In this document: in pieces, positions 36,430 through 43,325 of the stretch | Position numbering within the stretch: the stretch's first letter is position 1 | Layout: every line of letters starts with the position of its first letter | Source of the DNA: JACPRL01 sp035573715 | GTDB taxonomy: Bacteria; Acidobacteriota; Terriglobia; Acidiferrales; 2-02-FULL-67-57 | DNA length: 58,832 bases | Direction: 5' to 3' | Assembly: GCA_035573715.1 (NCBI GenBank) | Contig: DATLZZ010000016.1 | Span: 1 to 58,832, forward strand | The notes under the pieces: model-generated | Told to the model about the DNA's origin: nothing | Database searches by the model: none | The model's input: only the letters and a program-made list of their open reading frames with translations | Program-made: the position numbers and the translations under genes

Positions 36430-37032
36430 TCAATGAGCGCGGGCGCGCTCGACGACCCACCAGGACGCGGGCAGACAGGCGGAGACCAGAGCGACTTTCA
36501 TCAGCTCGCCGGGAAGAAAAGGCAGCAGCCCGGCGCGCACCGCTTCGCTCCAACCCGCGAGGGTCAAGTACTTCAGCCAGGCGACGCCGGCGGTGAAAAT
36601 CAGTGCTTCGGCCAGCAGCACAGCGCCCAGCCAGTAGAACCAGCGCTTGGGCAATCTTGCCAGGAGCGTGCCCAAAACAAACGCCGCCGGCGGGAACGCC
36701 AGCAGGTAGCCACCCGTAGGGCCGAGCAAGCGCGCCGCGCCGGGCAGTCCGCCGGGAGCAAAAACCGGCAAGCCCGCAACGCCTTCGACCAGGTAGAGAA
36801 TCAACGCCGCCGCGCTGCGCCGCCCGCCCAGCGTGGCACCGAGCAGGAGCACAGCGAACGTCTGTCCCGTGACCGGCACGGGACTGAACGGCAACGGCAG
36901 GCTGATCTGCGAGCACAGCGCCATGAGCAGGCTGCCTGCCACGACCAGCAGGGTGTTCTGCGCCCGCGTGGCCTGCGGCAACAGCGCATCGGCCAGCACG
37001 GGGCGAGATTGAGCAACGGTCAGCGCGCGCAT
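36430..37032 (-). CDS. bioY: Biotin transporter substrate-binding subunit BioY
   Basis: 200 residues, about six membrane segments. Signature stretches: ISLPLPFSPVPVTGQTFAVLLLGATLGGRRS, then GLPVFAPGG and LLGPTGGYLLAFPPAAFVLG. BioY is the S component of ECF-type biotin uptake. No EcfA/T genes are adjacent, so it probably works alone or shares a common ECF module. It starts one base after the stop of the small membrane protein gene. Confidence 0.92.
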   Translation of the reverse strand: MRALTVAQSRPVLADALLPQATRAQNTLLVVAGSLLMALCSQISLPLPFSPVPVTGQTFAVLLLGATLGGRRSAAALILYLVEGVAGLPVFAPGGLPGAARLLGPTGGYLLAFPPAAFVLGTLLARLPKRWFYWLGAVLLAEALIFTAGVAWLKYLTLAGWSEAVRAGLLPFLPGELMKVALVSACLPASWWVVERARAH

Positions 37033-37033
37033 T

Positions 37034-37210
37034 CTATTGGGTCTTCGATTGGTAGCTGTCGATTTCTTCGATCACTTCGGAGGCGGTGCCGGTTACGCCC
37101 TCCTGCGCCTTGTGGAGGTAGCTCTTCATGCGGAAATAAAGCACGACGGCGGCAATGAGGGCAATCAGCAACAGGCCGCCGAGGCCGAGAAGCAGGAATT
37201 GCACCGTCAT
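37034..37210 (-). CDS. Small single-pass membrane protein
   Basis: 58 residues. Sequence opens TVQFLLLGLGGLLLIALIAA, a single membrane helix, followed by YFRMKSYLHKAQEGVTG and an acidic C-terminus (EVIEEIDSYQSKTQ). GGAGG lies three bases before the ATG at 37210, and the next gene, bioY, starts immediately after its stop. Good start context and tight spacing support a real gene although it is very short. Function unknown. Confidence 0.65.
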   Translation of the reverse strand: MTVQFLLLGLGGLLLIALIAAVVLYFRMKSYLHKAQEGVTGTASEVIEEIDSYQSKTQ

Positions 37211-37252
37211 GCCTCCGTTCGAATTGCCCGTTCATTATACAATGAGCGCGCT

Positions 37253-37960
37253 ATGAAACGATGGCTGGCCATAGTGGCGATCTTGGCGCTTGCGGGCGGA
37301 GCCTGCGGGCGCAGGGCGCAGGAAGAAGAGCTGGAGCGGCTGCGGCGGGAGAACGAAGCGCTCCGCGCGCAACAGCAGCCGCGCGGGCCCGTCCCCGTCA
37401 GCAGCGCCGCACGGCACTTCACCGGCGACGTCGGCGGCACTACGCTGGCGGGGCTGATGCCCGGCCTCGATATCGGCCTGGCGCGGCAGCGCTTCGGCGC
37501 GGAAACCACTACGCGCTCCTGGCGCAGCGAGGGGCGCGTGATCGTTCAGCACGAGTGGCAACTGGAAGACGGCGTTGTGCTCCGGGTCAACGCCGCTGAA
37601 TCTGGGCGCATCGAGCGCGTGGCGGTCGTGCTCGCCAACCCGACAGGCGTCAACATTCCCACCCTGAACGGGCTGACCCTGGGACAGGAAACCTATTCGA
37701 GTCTGCAACGGCGCTTCGGGCCGTTGCTGACGACCGAGCTGCTGCTGTGGGGCGCGCAGGGGCTCTACACCGTGGCCCAGCGCATGCCCTACGGCGAGCG
37801 TCGCCGGATGGAGTTTGCCTTCGAGATGCCGGTCGGGATGAACCGGGCCGAACTCGACCGCATCGGCGATGAAGTCCAGAACCGCGGCAACGCGGCCCTG
37901 CTCGAGCCCTACCTGAAAGACGCGGCGCCCTACATGGTGGCGCTGGAAGAGACTCGTTAA
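37253..37960 (+). CDS. Putative secreted/lipoprotein with N-terminal coiled coil
   Basis: 235 residues from the ATG at 37253. Signal region WLAIVAILALAGGACG (possible lipobox, though the -3 residue is not ideal), a short coiled coil (QEEELERLRRENEALRAQQQ), then a domain with GLMPGLDIGLARQRFG and NGLTLGQETYSSLQRRFGP, i.e. two copies of a repeat resembling the small DUF4309/SmpA-like fold. Family not recognised with certainty. It is divergent from the small membrane protein; a TACAAT -10-like element lies ten bases upstream. Confidence 0.72.
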   Translation: MKRWLAIVAILALAGGACGRRAQEEELERLRRENEALRAQQQPRGPVPVSSAARHFTGDVGGTTLAGLMPGLDIGLARQRFGAETTTRSWRSEGRVIVQHEWQLEDGVVLRVNAAESGRIERVAVVLANPTGVNIPTLNGLTLGQETYSSLQRRFGPLLTTELLLWGAQGLYTVAQRMPYGERRRMEFAFEMPVGMNRAELDRIGDEVQNRGNAALLEPYLKDAAPYMVALEETR

Positions 37961-38060
37961 ACCGCGCCAAGCCTTTCTCGCCGCTTTATGCCAGTATCTT
38001 TTGTCCATCTATTTGATTCCACGAGCTTTAACTCTTACCCGTTCCACCGGCCGCTGAGGG

Positions 38061-38132
38061 GAGGGGGGTACCCCAATACCTCCACTCTAAGCTATTCATA
38101 TGGAATGCCTTACGGAGAGATAGCTAGCTATC
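38061..38132. repeat. Palindrome-rich intergenic segment
   Basis: The 260-base gap between 37961 and 38221 holds no credible gene. It contains GGGGTACCCC (38065-38074), the motif CTAAG...TGGAAT...ACGGAGA (38087-38118) shared with 5-31 and 58-80, and a perfect 14-bp palindrome GATAGCTAGCTATC (38119-38132). Base composition is more AT-rich than the flanks. It may be a regulator site or a mobile repeat. Confidence 0.5.
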
Positions 38133-38221
38133 GTGGATGCTATCCTTGACCGTTGCTTCACCAGCCTGCACGAGCTTACAGCAGGCAAATATTAAGCGAA
38201 AACGCTGCCTCTGTCAACCCC

Positions 38222-38587
38222 TTACCCAATGGCGTGCCGGCGTAGAAGTTCGGGCAAGACGGCGGTGAATTTCGAGCGGGGCATGACCTCGTCGCAGCCG
38301 GCATCCTGTGCGGCGCGCATCAGCTCCACCTGCACGTGAGAGAAGAAGCCGACAACGGGGATGGCGGCCAGCTCGGCGTCCGATTTCAGTTGGCGGATGA
38401 GGTCGACGGCGTTGGCGGTCGTCGCGTTGAGGTCGAAGATGACCAGCGCGGGCTTGTCGCGGCGCACCGCCTCGAGCGAGAACTGTGCCGCGGTCGTGGT
38501 TTGTAGCTTGGCACCGACCTGCCTGGCGGTTCCGGAAAGTTTGCCGACGAAGAACAGGTCGTCCAGAACGGCGAGAACGTAGGACAT
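38222..38587 (-). CDS. Stand-alone receiver-like domain protein
   Basis: 121 residues. A CheY-like fold is suggested by LAVLDDLFFVG (acidic pair), ALVIFDLNATTANAVDLIRQLK (phospho-acceptor Asp), PVVGFFSHVQVELMRAAQDAGCDEVMPRSKF (Thr/Ser and Lys positions). There is no output domain. The acceptor Asp sits in FDLN, but S/T and K motifs are weak, so phosphorylation is uncertain. No histidine kinase is nearby. Confidence 0.75.
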   Translation of the reverse strand: MSYVLAVLDDLFFVGKLSGTARQVGAKLQTTTAAQFSLEAVRRDKPALVIFDLNATTANAVDLIRQLKSDAELAAIPVVGFFSHVQVELMRAAQDAGCDEVMPRSKFTAVLPELLRRHAIG

Positions 38588-38631
38588 TTTCCCTCAGCGG
38601 CTCCAGCGCCTTGAATTCTAGCGTGCTCAGC

Positions 38632-38651
38632 GGCGGGCCTGAAGCCCCGCC
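38632..38651. repeat. Diverged copy of inverted repeat family A
   Basis: GGCGGGCCTGAAGCCCCGCC followed by CCTTCCCAG; matches the element at 6712-6731 plus its CCTTCCCGG flank at most positions. It lies in the short gap between two minus-strand genes. Confidence 0.65.
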
Positions 38652-38682
38652 CTTCCCAGACAAAGCGAGGGAGCAGCAGCCG

Positions 38683-38859
38683 CTAGGCGGATTCGGGGGC
38701 GGTGGCGGAGGCGCGAGCGGGCTCGTCGTCTATTTTTTTTTCGCGCCAGCCGCGGAGAAACGCCTCGGTGAGTGGCGGCGAAATCTCGGCCAGGTCGCGC
38801 AGGAGGATGCCGGCGGCCTTGCCCGTGTAGCGGGCCATCTCGAGAAGCGTGTCGTTCAT
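38683..38859 (-). CDS. Very small protein of unknown function
   Basis: 58 residues. Starts NDTLLEMARYTGKAAGILLR, then DLAEISPPLTEAFLRGWREK and an acidic tail; largely helical and soluble. GGAGG in good position before the ATG at 38859 supports it. It follows fabL by 38 bases on the same strand. No family recognised. Confidence 0.6.
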   Translation of the reverse strand: MNDTLLEMARYTGKAAGILLRDLAEISPPLTEAFLRGWREKKIDDEPARASATAPESA

Positions 38860-38897
38860 GCTCCCTCCACGACAGGCAAGAATGCCTGTCCTGCCAG

Positions 38898-39683
38898 CTA
38901 TCGTTCGGGCCAGGCGACAATGGAGTAACCGCCGTCGACGACAATCGTCTGGCCGTGAATCATCTCGGCGGCGTCGCTCGCCAGCCAGGCCACCACGCTC
39001 GCCACCTCCTCGGGCGTCGCCAGCCGTCCCGCCGGCGTGGCGCGGCGGTTCGACTCCAGCATCTGCTCGCGGTTCGGAAAGTGCTGCAACGCATCCGTAT
39101 CGATGACACCCGGCGACACAATGTTAATACGAAGGCCGCGGGGCCCAAGTTCCAGCGCCAGGTGACGGACGATTGACTCGAGCGCGCCCTTGGAAGCCCC
39201 GACGGCGGTGTAGTAGGGAATGGCGCGGGCGGCGCCCAGGCTGGAGACGGCCACGATGCGGCCGCGGCGGCCTTCCATCAGCGGCAGCGCGCGCTGGGCC
39301 AACCCCAGCAACGCGCGGGCGTTGATGGCCATCGTCCAGTCGAAATGTTTGGCGGTGATTTCGGCGGCCGGCTTGAGCACACCCGAGGCGGCGTTGCTCA
39401 CCAGGATGTCCAGCGCGCCGAAAGCGTTCTTGATTTCGGCGAAGAGCCGCTCCTGATGCTCGTCTTCGGCCACGTTGGCTTTGACGATAAGCGGCTCGGG
39501 GCCGCCCGCGGCGCGGATAGCCGCTGCGGTTTCTTCGGCGGCGCGGCGATTGCGAAGATAGTTGATGGCGACGCGGGCGCCGCAGCGACCGAGCTCGACG
39601 GCAATGGCGCGCCCGATGCCGCGCGAGCCGCCCGTCACCAGCGCAAAGCGGTTACTCAGATCAATGCGAACCGAGCCGGTCAT
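38898..39683 (-). CDS. fabL: Enoyl-ACP reductase III (FabL-type short-chain dehydrogenase)
   Basis: 261 residues. TGGSRGIGRAIAVELGRCG is the cofactor motif. The catalytic spacing is Tyr-x6-Lys (YTAVGASK), as in FabL, and not Tyr-x3-Lys as in FabG. IDTDALQHFPNREQMLE and MIHGQTIVVDGGYS match Bacillus subtilis FabL closely from memory. It would reduce enoyl-ACP in fatty-acid elongation with NADPH. A second enoyl reductase of the FabI type begins at 58681, so two isoenzymes coexist. Six bases after the upstream hypothetical gene. Confidence 0.85.
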   Translation of the reverse strand: MTGSVRIDLSNRFALVTGGSRGIGRAIAVELGRCGARVAINYLRNRRAAEETAAAIRAAGGPEPLIVKANVAEDEHQERLFAEIKNAFGALDILVSNAASGVLKPAAEITAKHFDWTMAINARALLGLAQRALPLMEGRRGRIVAVSSLGAARAIPYYTAVGASKGALESIVRHLALELGPRGLRINIVSPGVIDTDALQHFPNREQMLESNRRATPAGRLATPEEVASVVAWLASDAAEMIHGQTIVVDGGYSIVAWPER

Positions 39684-39689
39684 CGCGGA

Positions 39690-40157
39690 TCAGTGGGACG
39701 AGGTGGGGACGGAGGGCCCGCGGCCTTGGACGCGGTCGTAGGCGGTGACTTCGCTGGTGGTGCCGATGCTTTCGTTGTAGAAGCTGGGCACGCCCAGCAG
39801 GTACTTGAGCTCCTCCTGGAAATCGTGCAGGGCGCGGAGCTGCTCGGCGGTGGCGGGGCGGCGCCGCTCGTTGAAGGGCTCCTCGGTGGGCGGGCCGAGC
39901 AGCCAGAACTTCTGGTAGCCGGCGTCCCACAGTCGGCCGATTTCGCCGCGGAACACGTAGCCGGGCGGCTCGGCCAGCCGCAGCCCGCCCGATTGGCGCT
40001 CGAAGACGGCGGCAACCTCGCCCTTCATCACCCGGATGCGCTCGGGGTTCTTGGTGATGGTGTCGCAGGCGAAGCCGGCCTGGCGCAGGCGGTCGAGCGT
40101 CTGGGCGGGAAACACGCGGGTGAGGAGAGGCCTCGGAGTCGGCGGCGCGTCCGGCAT
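39690..40157 (-). CDS. Conserved-looking protein of unknown function
   Basis: 155 residues, no signal or membrane segment. RVFPAQTLDRLRQAGFACDTITKNPERIRVMKG then GYVFRGEIGRLWDAGYQKFWLLG and LHDFQEELKYLLGVPSFYNESIGTTSEVTAYDRV. The last motif, rich in aromatic and acidic residues, looks conserved. I do not know the family. It begins a three-gene minus-strand unit with fabL and the 58-residue protein. Confidence 0.75.
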   Translation of the reverse strand: MPDAPPTPRPLLTRVFPAQTLDRLRQAGFACDTITKNPERIRVMKGEVAAVFERQSGGLRLAEPPGYVFRGEIGRLWDAGYQKFWLLGPPTEEPFNERRRPATAEQLRALHDFQEELKYLLGVPSFYNESIGTTSEVTAYDRVQGRGPSVPTSSH

Positions 40158-40244
40158 GGGGTGAGTCTAATGGAAGAGAGAACCGACGGCAAGATGGCGC
40201 CCCCGCAGATGAGCGCAGAGAAACGCAGAGAAGAGGCGGCTTCG

Positions 40245-40274
40245 TTGACGCTGCTTCGACAAGACTCCTAGAAT
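40245..40274 (+). promoter_or_regulatory. Promoter for the sulfur-carrier cluster
   Basis: TTGACG at 40245-40250, 18-base spacer, TAGAAT at 40269-40274. The expected start of transcription (about 40281) is only 2 to 8 bases before the possible GTG (40283) or ATG (40289) start codons, so the first gene has an extremely short leader or none. Confidence 0.62.
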
Positions 40275-40288
40275 GGTTTTGGGTGCCG

Positions 40289-41239
40289 ATGAACCCGACA
40301 AACAGACCCGGCGAAGCTGTGCAGGCGGGCGTCTCAGTCCTTGAGCGCATCGGGAAGACGCCGCTGGTGCGGCTGGCGCGGATTGGGCGGGAGTTCCCGA
40401 ACGTCGAATTGTGGGCCAAGGCGGAGTGGTTCAACCCCGGCGGCTCGGTGAAAGACCGCGCGGCGCTCAACATGATTCTCGAGGGCGAACGGCGCGGCGA
40501 ACTCGGTTCCGGCAAGATGATTCTTGACGCCACCAGCGGCAACACCGGCATCGCCTACGCCCTGATCGGCGCCGCGCGCGGCTACCGCGTGCGGCTCTGC
40601 CTGCCCGCCAACGCTTCGGCGGAGCGCAAGCGCATCCTGCGCGCCTACGGGGCCGAGCTGATTCTTACGGATCCAGTGGAAGGCTCCGACGGTGCCATCC
40701 GCAAAGCGCGCGAGCTTTACGCTCGCGAGCCCGAACTCTATTTCTACCCTGACCAATATTCGAATCCCGCCAACTGGCAGGCGCATTACCACGGCACAGC
40801 CGAAGAAATCTGGGAGCAGACCGGCGGACGCGTGACGCACTTCGTTGCGGGACTCGGCACGAGCGGGACGTTCGTCGGCTGCGCGCGGCGGCTCAAAGAG
40901 TTCAACCCGCGCATCCGCTGCGTCTCTCTCCAGCCCGATGGCCCGTTCCACGGCCTCGAAGGGTTGAAGCACATGGCCACGGCGATTGTGCCGGAAATTT
41001 ACGACGCCAGGCTGGCCGACGAAGACCTGCCCGTGGCCACGGAAGACGCCTACCGGATGGTCAAACGGCTGGCGCGCGAAGAAGGCTTGTTGGTGGGCGT
41101 CTCCAGTGGCGCCGCGCTCTGGGGCGCGCTCGAAGTGGCGCGGCGCGTCCCGCCCGCGGACGCGGCGGTTATCGTCATGATCTTCCCCGACTCGGGGGAC
41201 AAGTACCTGAGCGAACGCTTCTGGGAAGAAGAGGATTGA
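40289..41239 (+). CDS. Cysteine synthase (CysK/CysM family)
   Basis: 316 residues. PLP lysine K55 in NPGGSVKDRAAL, phosphate/substrate loop ATSGNTG (81-87), and AGLGTSGTFVGCARRLKE. The neighbours (JAMM peptidase, ubiquitin-like sulfur carrier, E1-rhodanese) match the mycobacterial Mec-CysO-CysM-MoeZ set, in which CysM uses O-phosphoserine and thiocarboxylated CysO; that substrate assignment is inference from context. GTG at 40283 gives two more residues. First gene of the cluster behind the promoter at 40245. Confidence 0.88.
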   Translation: MNPTNRPGEAVQAGVSVLERIGKTPLVRLARIGREFPNVELWAKAEWFNPGGSVKDRAALNMILEGERRGELGSGKMILDATSGNTGIAYALIGAARGYRVRLCLPANASAERKRILRAYGAELILTDPVEGSDGAIRKARELYAREPELYFYPDQYSNPANWQAHYHGTAEEIWEQTGGRVTHFVAGLGTSGTFVGCARRLKEFNPRIRCVSLQPDGPFHGLEGLKHMATAIVPEIYDARLADEDLPVATEDAYRMVKRLAREEGLLVGVSSGAALWGALEVARRVPPADAAVIVMIFPDSGDKYLSERFWEEED

Positions 41240-41324
41240 ATCGGCGCTAAGGAGCTGGGGGGTGCCGGCAGGGGGCATTGGCTGGAATTGAGACTAACCA
41301 CAATCCCTTAGAGGAGAGAGCATC

Positions 41325-42062
41325 ATGACCCGGATCGATGAGATTGCTGCAAACGTATACCGCCTGAGCATCTACGTCTCCTCCGTCAACCTTCTGTTCA
41401 ACCACTTCCTGGTCAAGGACGATGAGCCGCTGCTCTTCCACACCGGCTACCGCTGGATGTTCCCGGAACTGCGCGAGGCGGTGGTCAGGGTGCTCGACCC
41501 TGCCAAGATTCGCTGGGTCAGCTTCAGCCACTTTGAGTCGGACGAGTGCGGTTCACTGAACCAGTGGCTGGAGGTGGCGCCGCAGGCGCAGCCCGCCTGC
41601 ACTTTCCTGGCGGCGACGCTCAACGTCAACGACTTCGCCCTCCGCCCCCCACGCGCGCTGCAGGACAGCGAAGTTCTGGCCACCGGCAAATTCCGCTTTC
41701 GCTCCTGCCACACCGCTCATCTGCCGCACGGGTGGGACGCCGGGGTGCTGTTCGAGGAGACCCAGCAAACACTGTTCTGCTCCGACCTGTTCCTTCAGTT
41801 TGGCGAGGTCGAGCCACGAACCGAAAGCGACATCCTTGGCCGGGTGCGGGACGGCCTGCTCAGTATGCAGGCGGGGCCTCTTGCTTACGTTACCCCTTAC
41901 ACGGCGCGGATCGAGCACGTGCTGAAGAAACTCGCCGAGCTGAAGCCCAAGACCCTCGCCACCATGCACGGTTCCACCTGGGCCGGCGATGGCGCTGGGG
42001 CCCTGCGCGAGCTCGCTGCCATCATGAAGGAAACCCTGGGGCCAGCCGAGTTGGGACCTTAA
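41325..42062 (+). CDS. Diiron metallo-beta-lactamase-fold protein (flavodiiron/ODP-like, without flavodoxin)
   Basis: 245 residues. The ligand pattern of flavodiiron proteins is complete with near-identical spacing: H69-x-E71-x-D73 (SHFESDECG), H135 (AHLPHGWD), 18 residues later D154 (FCSDLF), 60 residues later H215 (TMHGSTW). There is no flavodoxin domain, as in the ODP oxygen-binding sensors. It could bind or reduce O2 or NO, or act on a sulfur species. Its location inside a cysteine/sulfur-carrier cluster is unusual. A ribosome binding site (AGAGGAGAG) precedes the ATG. Confidence 0.85.
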   Translation: MTRIDEIAANVYRLSIYVSSVNLLFNHFLVKDDEPLLFHTGYRWMFPELREAVVRVLDPAKIRWVSFSHFESDECGSLNQWLEVAPQAQPACTFLAATLNVNDFALRPPRALQDSEVLATGKFRFRSCHTAHLPHGWDAGVLFEETQQTLFCSDLFLQFGEVEPRTESDILGRVRDGLLSMQAGPLAYVTPYTARIEHVLKKLAELKPKTLATMHGSTWAGDGAGALRELAAIMKETLGPAELGP

Positions 42063-42079
42063 GCCGAGTTGGGACCTTA
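42044..42079. repeat. Perfect 18-bp tandem duplication over a stop codon
   Basis: AGCCGAGTTGGGACCTTA occurs twice in a row (42044-42061, 42062-42079). It spans the end of the metallo-beta-lactamase gene, whose stop codon is at the junction. It looks like a recent slippage duplication without effect on the protein. Confidence 0.85.
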
Positions 42080-42127
42080 AGGGGAGAGGCGCCCGAAACG
42101 GCAAAGCATTTCAGCAGACGAATTCCC

Positions 42128-42559
42128 ATGGCGCTGCAAATCAACGACACCTTGCTCGAAGAAATTCGCCGGCACGGCGCGCGCGCTTATCCGAACGAGT
42201 GCTGCGGGGCGCTGCTGGGCGTATTGGCTGACAACGGCGACAAGCAGGTCCGCGCGTTGCTGCCGCTCGACAACCGCCGCCAAGGCGAGGCGGCGCGCAC
42301 CCGCTTCCTCATCACCGCCGAAGACATGCTCCAGGCAATGAAGCAGGCGCGCGCGCAGGGGCTGGACATCCTCGGGTTCTACCACTCGCACCCAGACCAC
42401 CCGGCCCGGCCGTCGGACTATGACCGCGAGCACGCCTGGCCGGCCTATTCCTATATAATTGTGGGAGTGGCCGGGGGAGAGCCCCAGGAAGCCACCAGTT
42501 GGGTGCTGGCGGACGACCGCAGCCGCTTCGACCCTGAAGAGATGCACACCGCAGAGTAA
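42128..42559 (+). CDS. JAMM/Mov34-MPN (M67) metallopeptidase, Mec-like
   Basis: 143 residues. The zinc motif is intact: E24 (YPNECCGALLG), H87-S-H89-P (FYHSHPDHPARPSDYD), S97 and D100, i.e. HxHx7Sx2D. The mycobacterial homologue Mec releases cysteine from the CysO-cysteine adduct; related QbsD trims residues from a sulfur-carrier precursor. Here the next gene encodes a carrier with a long extension after Gly-Gly, so both activities are plausible. No signal peptide. Confidence 0.9.
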   Translation: MALQINDTLLEEIRRHGARAYPNECCGALLGVLADNGDKQVRALLPLDNRRQGEAARTRFLITAEDMLQAMKQARAQGLDILGFYHSHPDHPARPSDYDREHAWPAYSYIIVGVAGGEPQEATSWVLADDRSRFDPEEMHTAE

Positions 42560-42612
42560 GCGAGCCTTCGCCGCTCCTCCAGCATCCAATTAAGAAGGGC
42601 TGTCCTGCTGAG

Positions 42613-42676
42613 CCCCGATTCATCGGGGCGAAGCGTCTCAGGGGAGCTGAGACCCTTCGCTGCGCTCAGGGTGACA
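42613..42676. repeat. Interspersed repeat before the sulfur-carrier gene
   Basis: A 7-bp hairpin CCCCGAT/ATCGGGG (42613-42628), a smaller inverted repeat (TCTCA.../TGAGA), and GACCCTTCGCTGCGCTCAGG (42651 on), which is the reverse complement of the TGTCAYCCTGAGCG family also seen at 53740 and 56536. Confidence 0.65.
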
Positions 42677-42693
42677 ACCGGGAGTAGAGGCTG

Positions 42694-43095
42694 ATGCCGA
42701 AGGTGATTATTCCCACGCCGCTGCGGCAGTACGCCGGCAAGCAGGAGGCGATTGAGCTCCAGGCGGCCACGGTGGGCGAGCTGCTGAACAAACTAGTTAC
42801 CACCCACGCCGACCTGCGCCGCCACCTCTACACCGACGACGGCAAGCTGCGCAGCTTCGTCAACGTCTACCTGAACGACGAAGACATCCGCTACCTCCAG
42901 AAGGAACAGACGCCGGTGAAGGATTCCGACGTCGTCAGCATCGTCCCCTCCATCGCCGGCGGAAGAGAGTCGGAACCACGGATGAACACGGAGTATCCCG
43001 GAGTGGGAAAAGAACTCAGCAAGGGCGGGGTTTCAACCCCGCCGAAAGAGACGTGGCTAACGAGGGCCTTAGCCCCTGAGGGAGTTCAACCATGA
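42694..43095 (+). CDS. Ubiquitin-like sulfur carrier (CysO/ThiS/MoaD family) with C-terminal extension
   Basis: 133 residues. Residues 1-90 form a normal MoaD/CysO protein (VIIPTPLRQYAGKQEAIELQ, then LRSFVNVYLNDEDIRYLQ and VSIVPSIAGG), with the functional Gly89-Gly90 where the family ends. Here 43 more residues follow. Their DNA is two intergenic repeats: a 29-base unit also found at 43294-43322, and the exact reverse complement of the hairpin at 6712-6731. The stop overlaps the next start as ATGA, so readthrough of the extension seems to be used. Activity requires cleavage after Gly90, perhaps by the JAMM protein. Confidence 0.85.
   Translation: MPKVIIPTPLRQYAGKQEAIELQAATVGELLNKLVTTHADLRRHLYTDDGKLRSFVNVYLNDEDIRYLQKEQTPVKDSDVVSIVPSIAGGRESEPRMNTEYPGVGKELSKGGVSTPPKETWLTRALAPEGVQP
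42972..43043. repeat. Two intergenic repeats translated as the carrier's tail
   Basis: 42972-43000 begins GGAACCACGGATGAACACGG and matches 43294-43322 at 26 of 29 bases. 43024-43043 is GGCGGGGTTTCAACCCCGCC, the exact reverse complement of the repeat at 6712-6731. Both are in frame with the sulfur-carrier gene. Confidence 0.8.
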
Positions 43096-43286
43096 AGCAC
43101 AAGACATTCGAGCGGGTCGCAGGGTTGTTGTTTTCTCTGATCGCCCTCGGGCATCTGCTGCGCGTTGTTTTTGGCTGGGAGGCGGTTTTCAACGGACAAG
43201 TGGTTCCGATGTGGCCGAGTTGGGTGGCAGTTTTAATTGGCGGCTTCCTCGGCTTTCAGGGCCTCCGCCTCAGCCGCAGCCAATAA
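43092..43286 (+). CDS. Small two-helix membrane protein
   Basis: 64 residues with two membrane segments (VAGLLFSLIALGHLLRVVF and WPSWVAVLIGGFLGFQGLRL). Start overlaps the carrier gene's stop (ATGA), implying coupled translation. Function unknown; it has no counterpart in the mycobacterial CysO cluster that I recall. Confidence 0.7.
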   Translation: MKHKTFERVAGLLFSLIALGHLLRVVFGWEAVFNGQVVPMWPSWVAVLIGGFLGFQGLRLSRSQ

Positions 43287-43325
43287 CAGGTTTGGAACCG
43301 CGGATGAACACGGATTAACCCGAGC

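Noticed and set aside
37037..37252. N-terminal extension of the 37253 gene
   Set aside because: It would overlap the small membrane protein on the other strand and lose the signal peptide; the ATG at 37253 is better.
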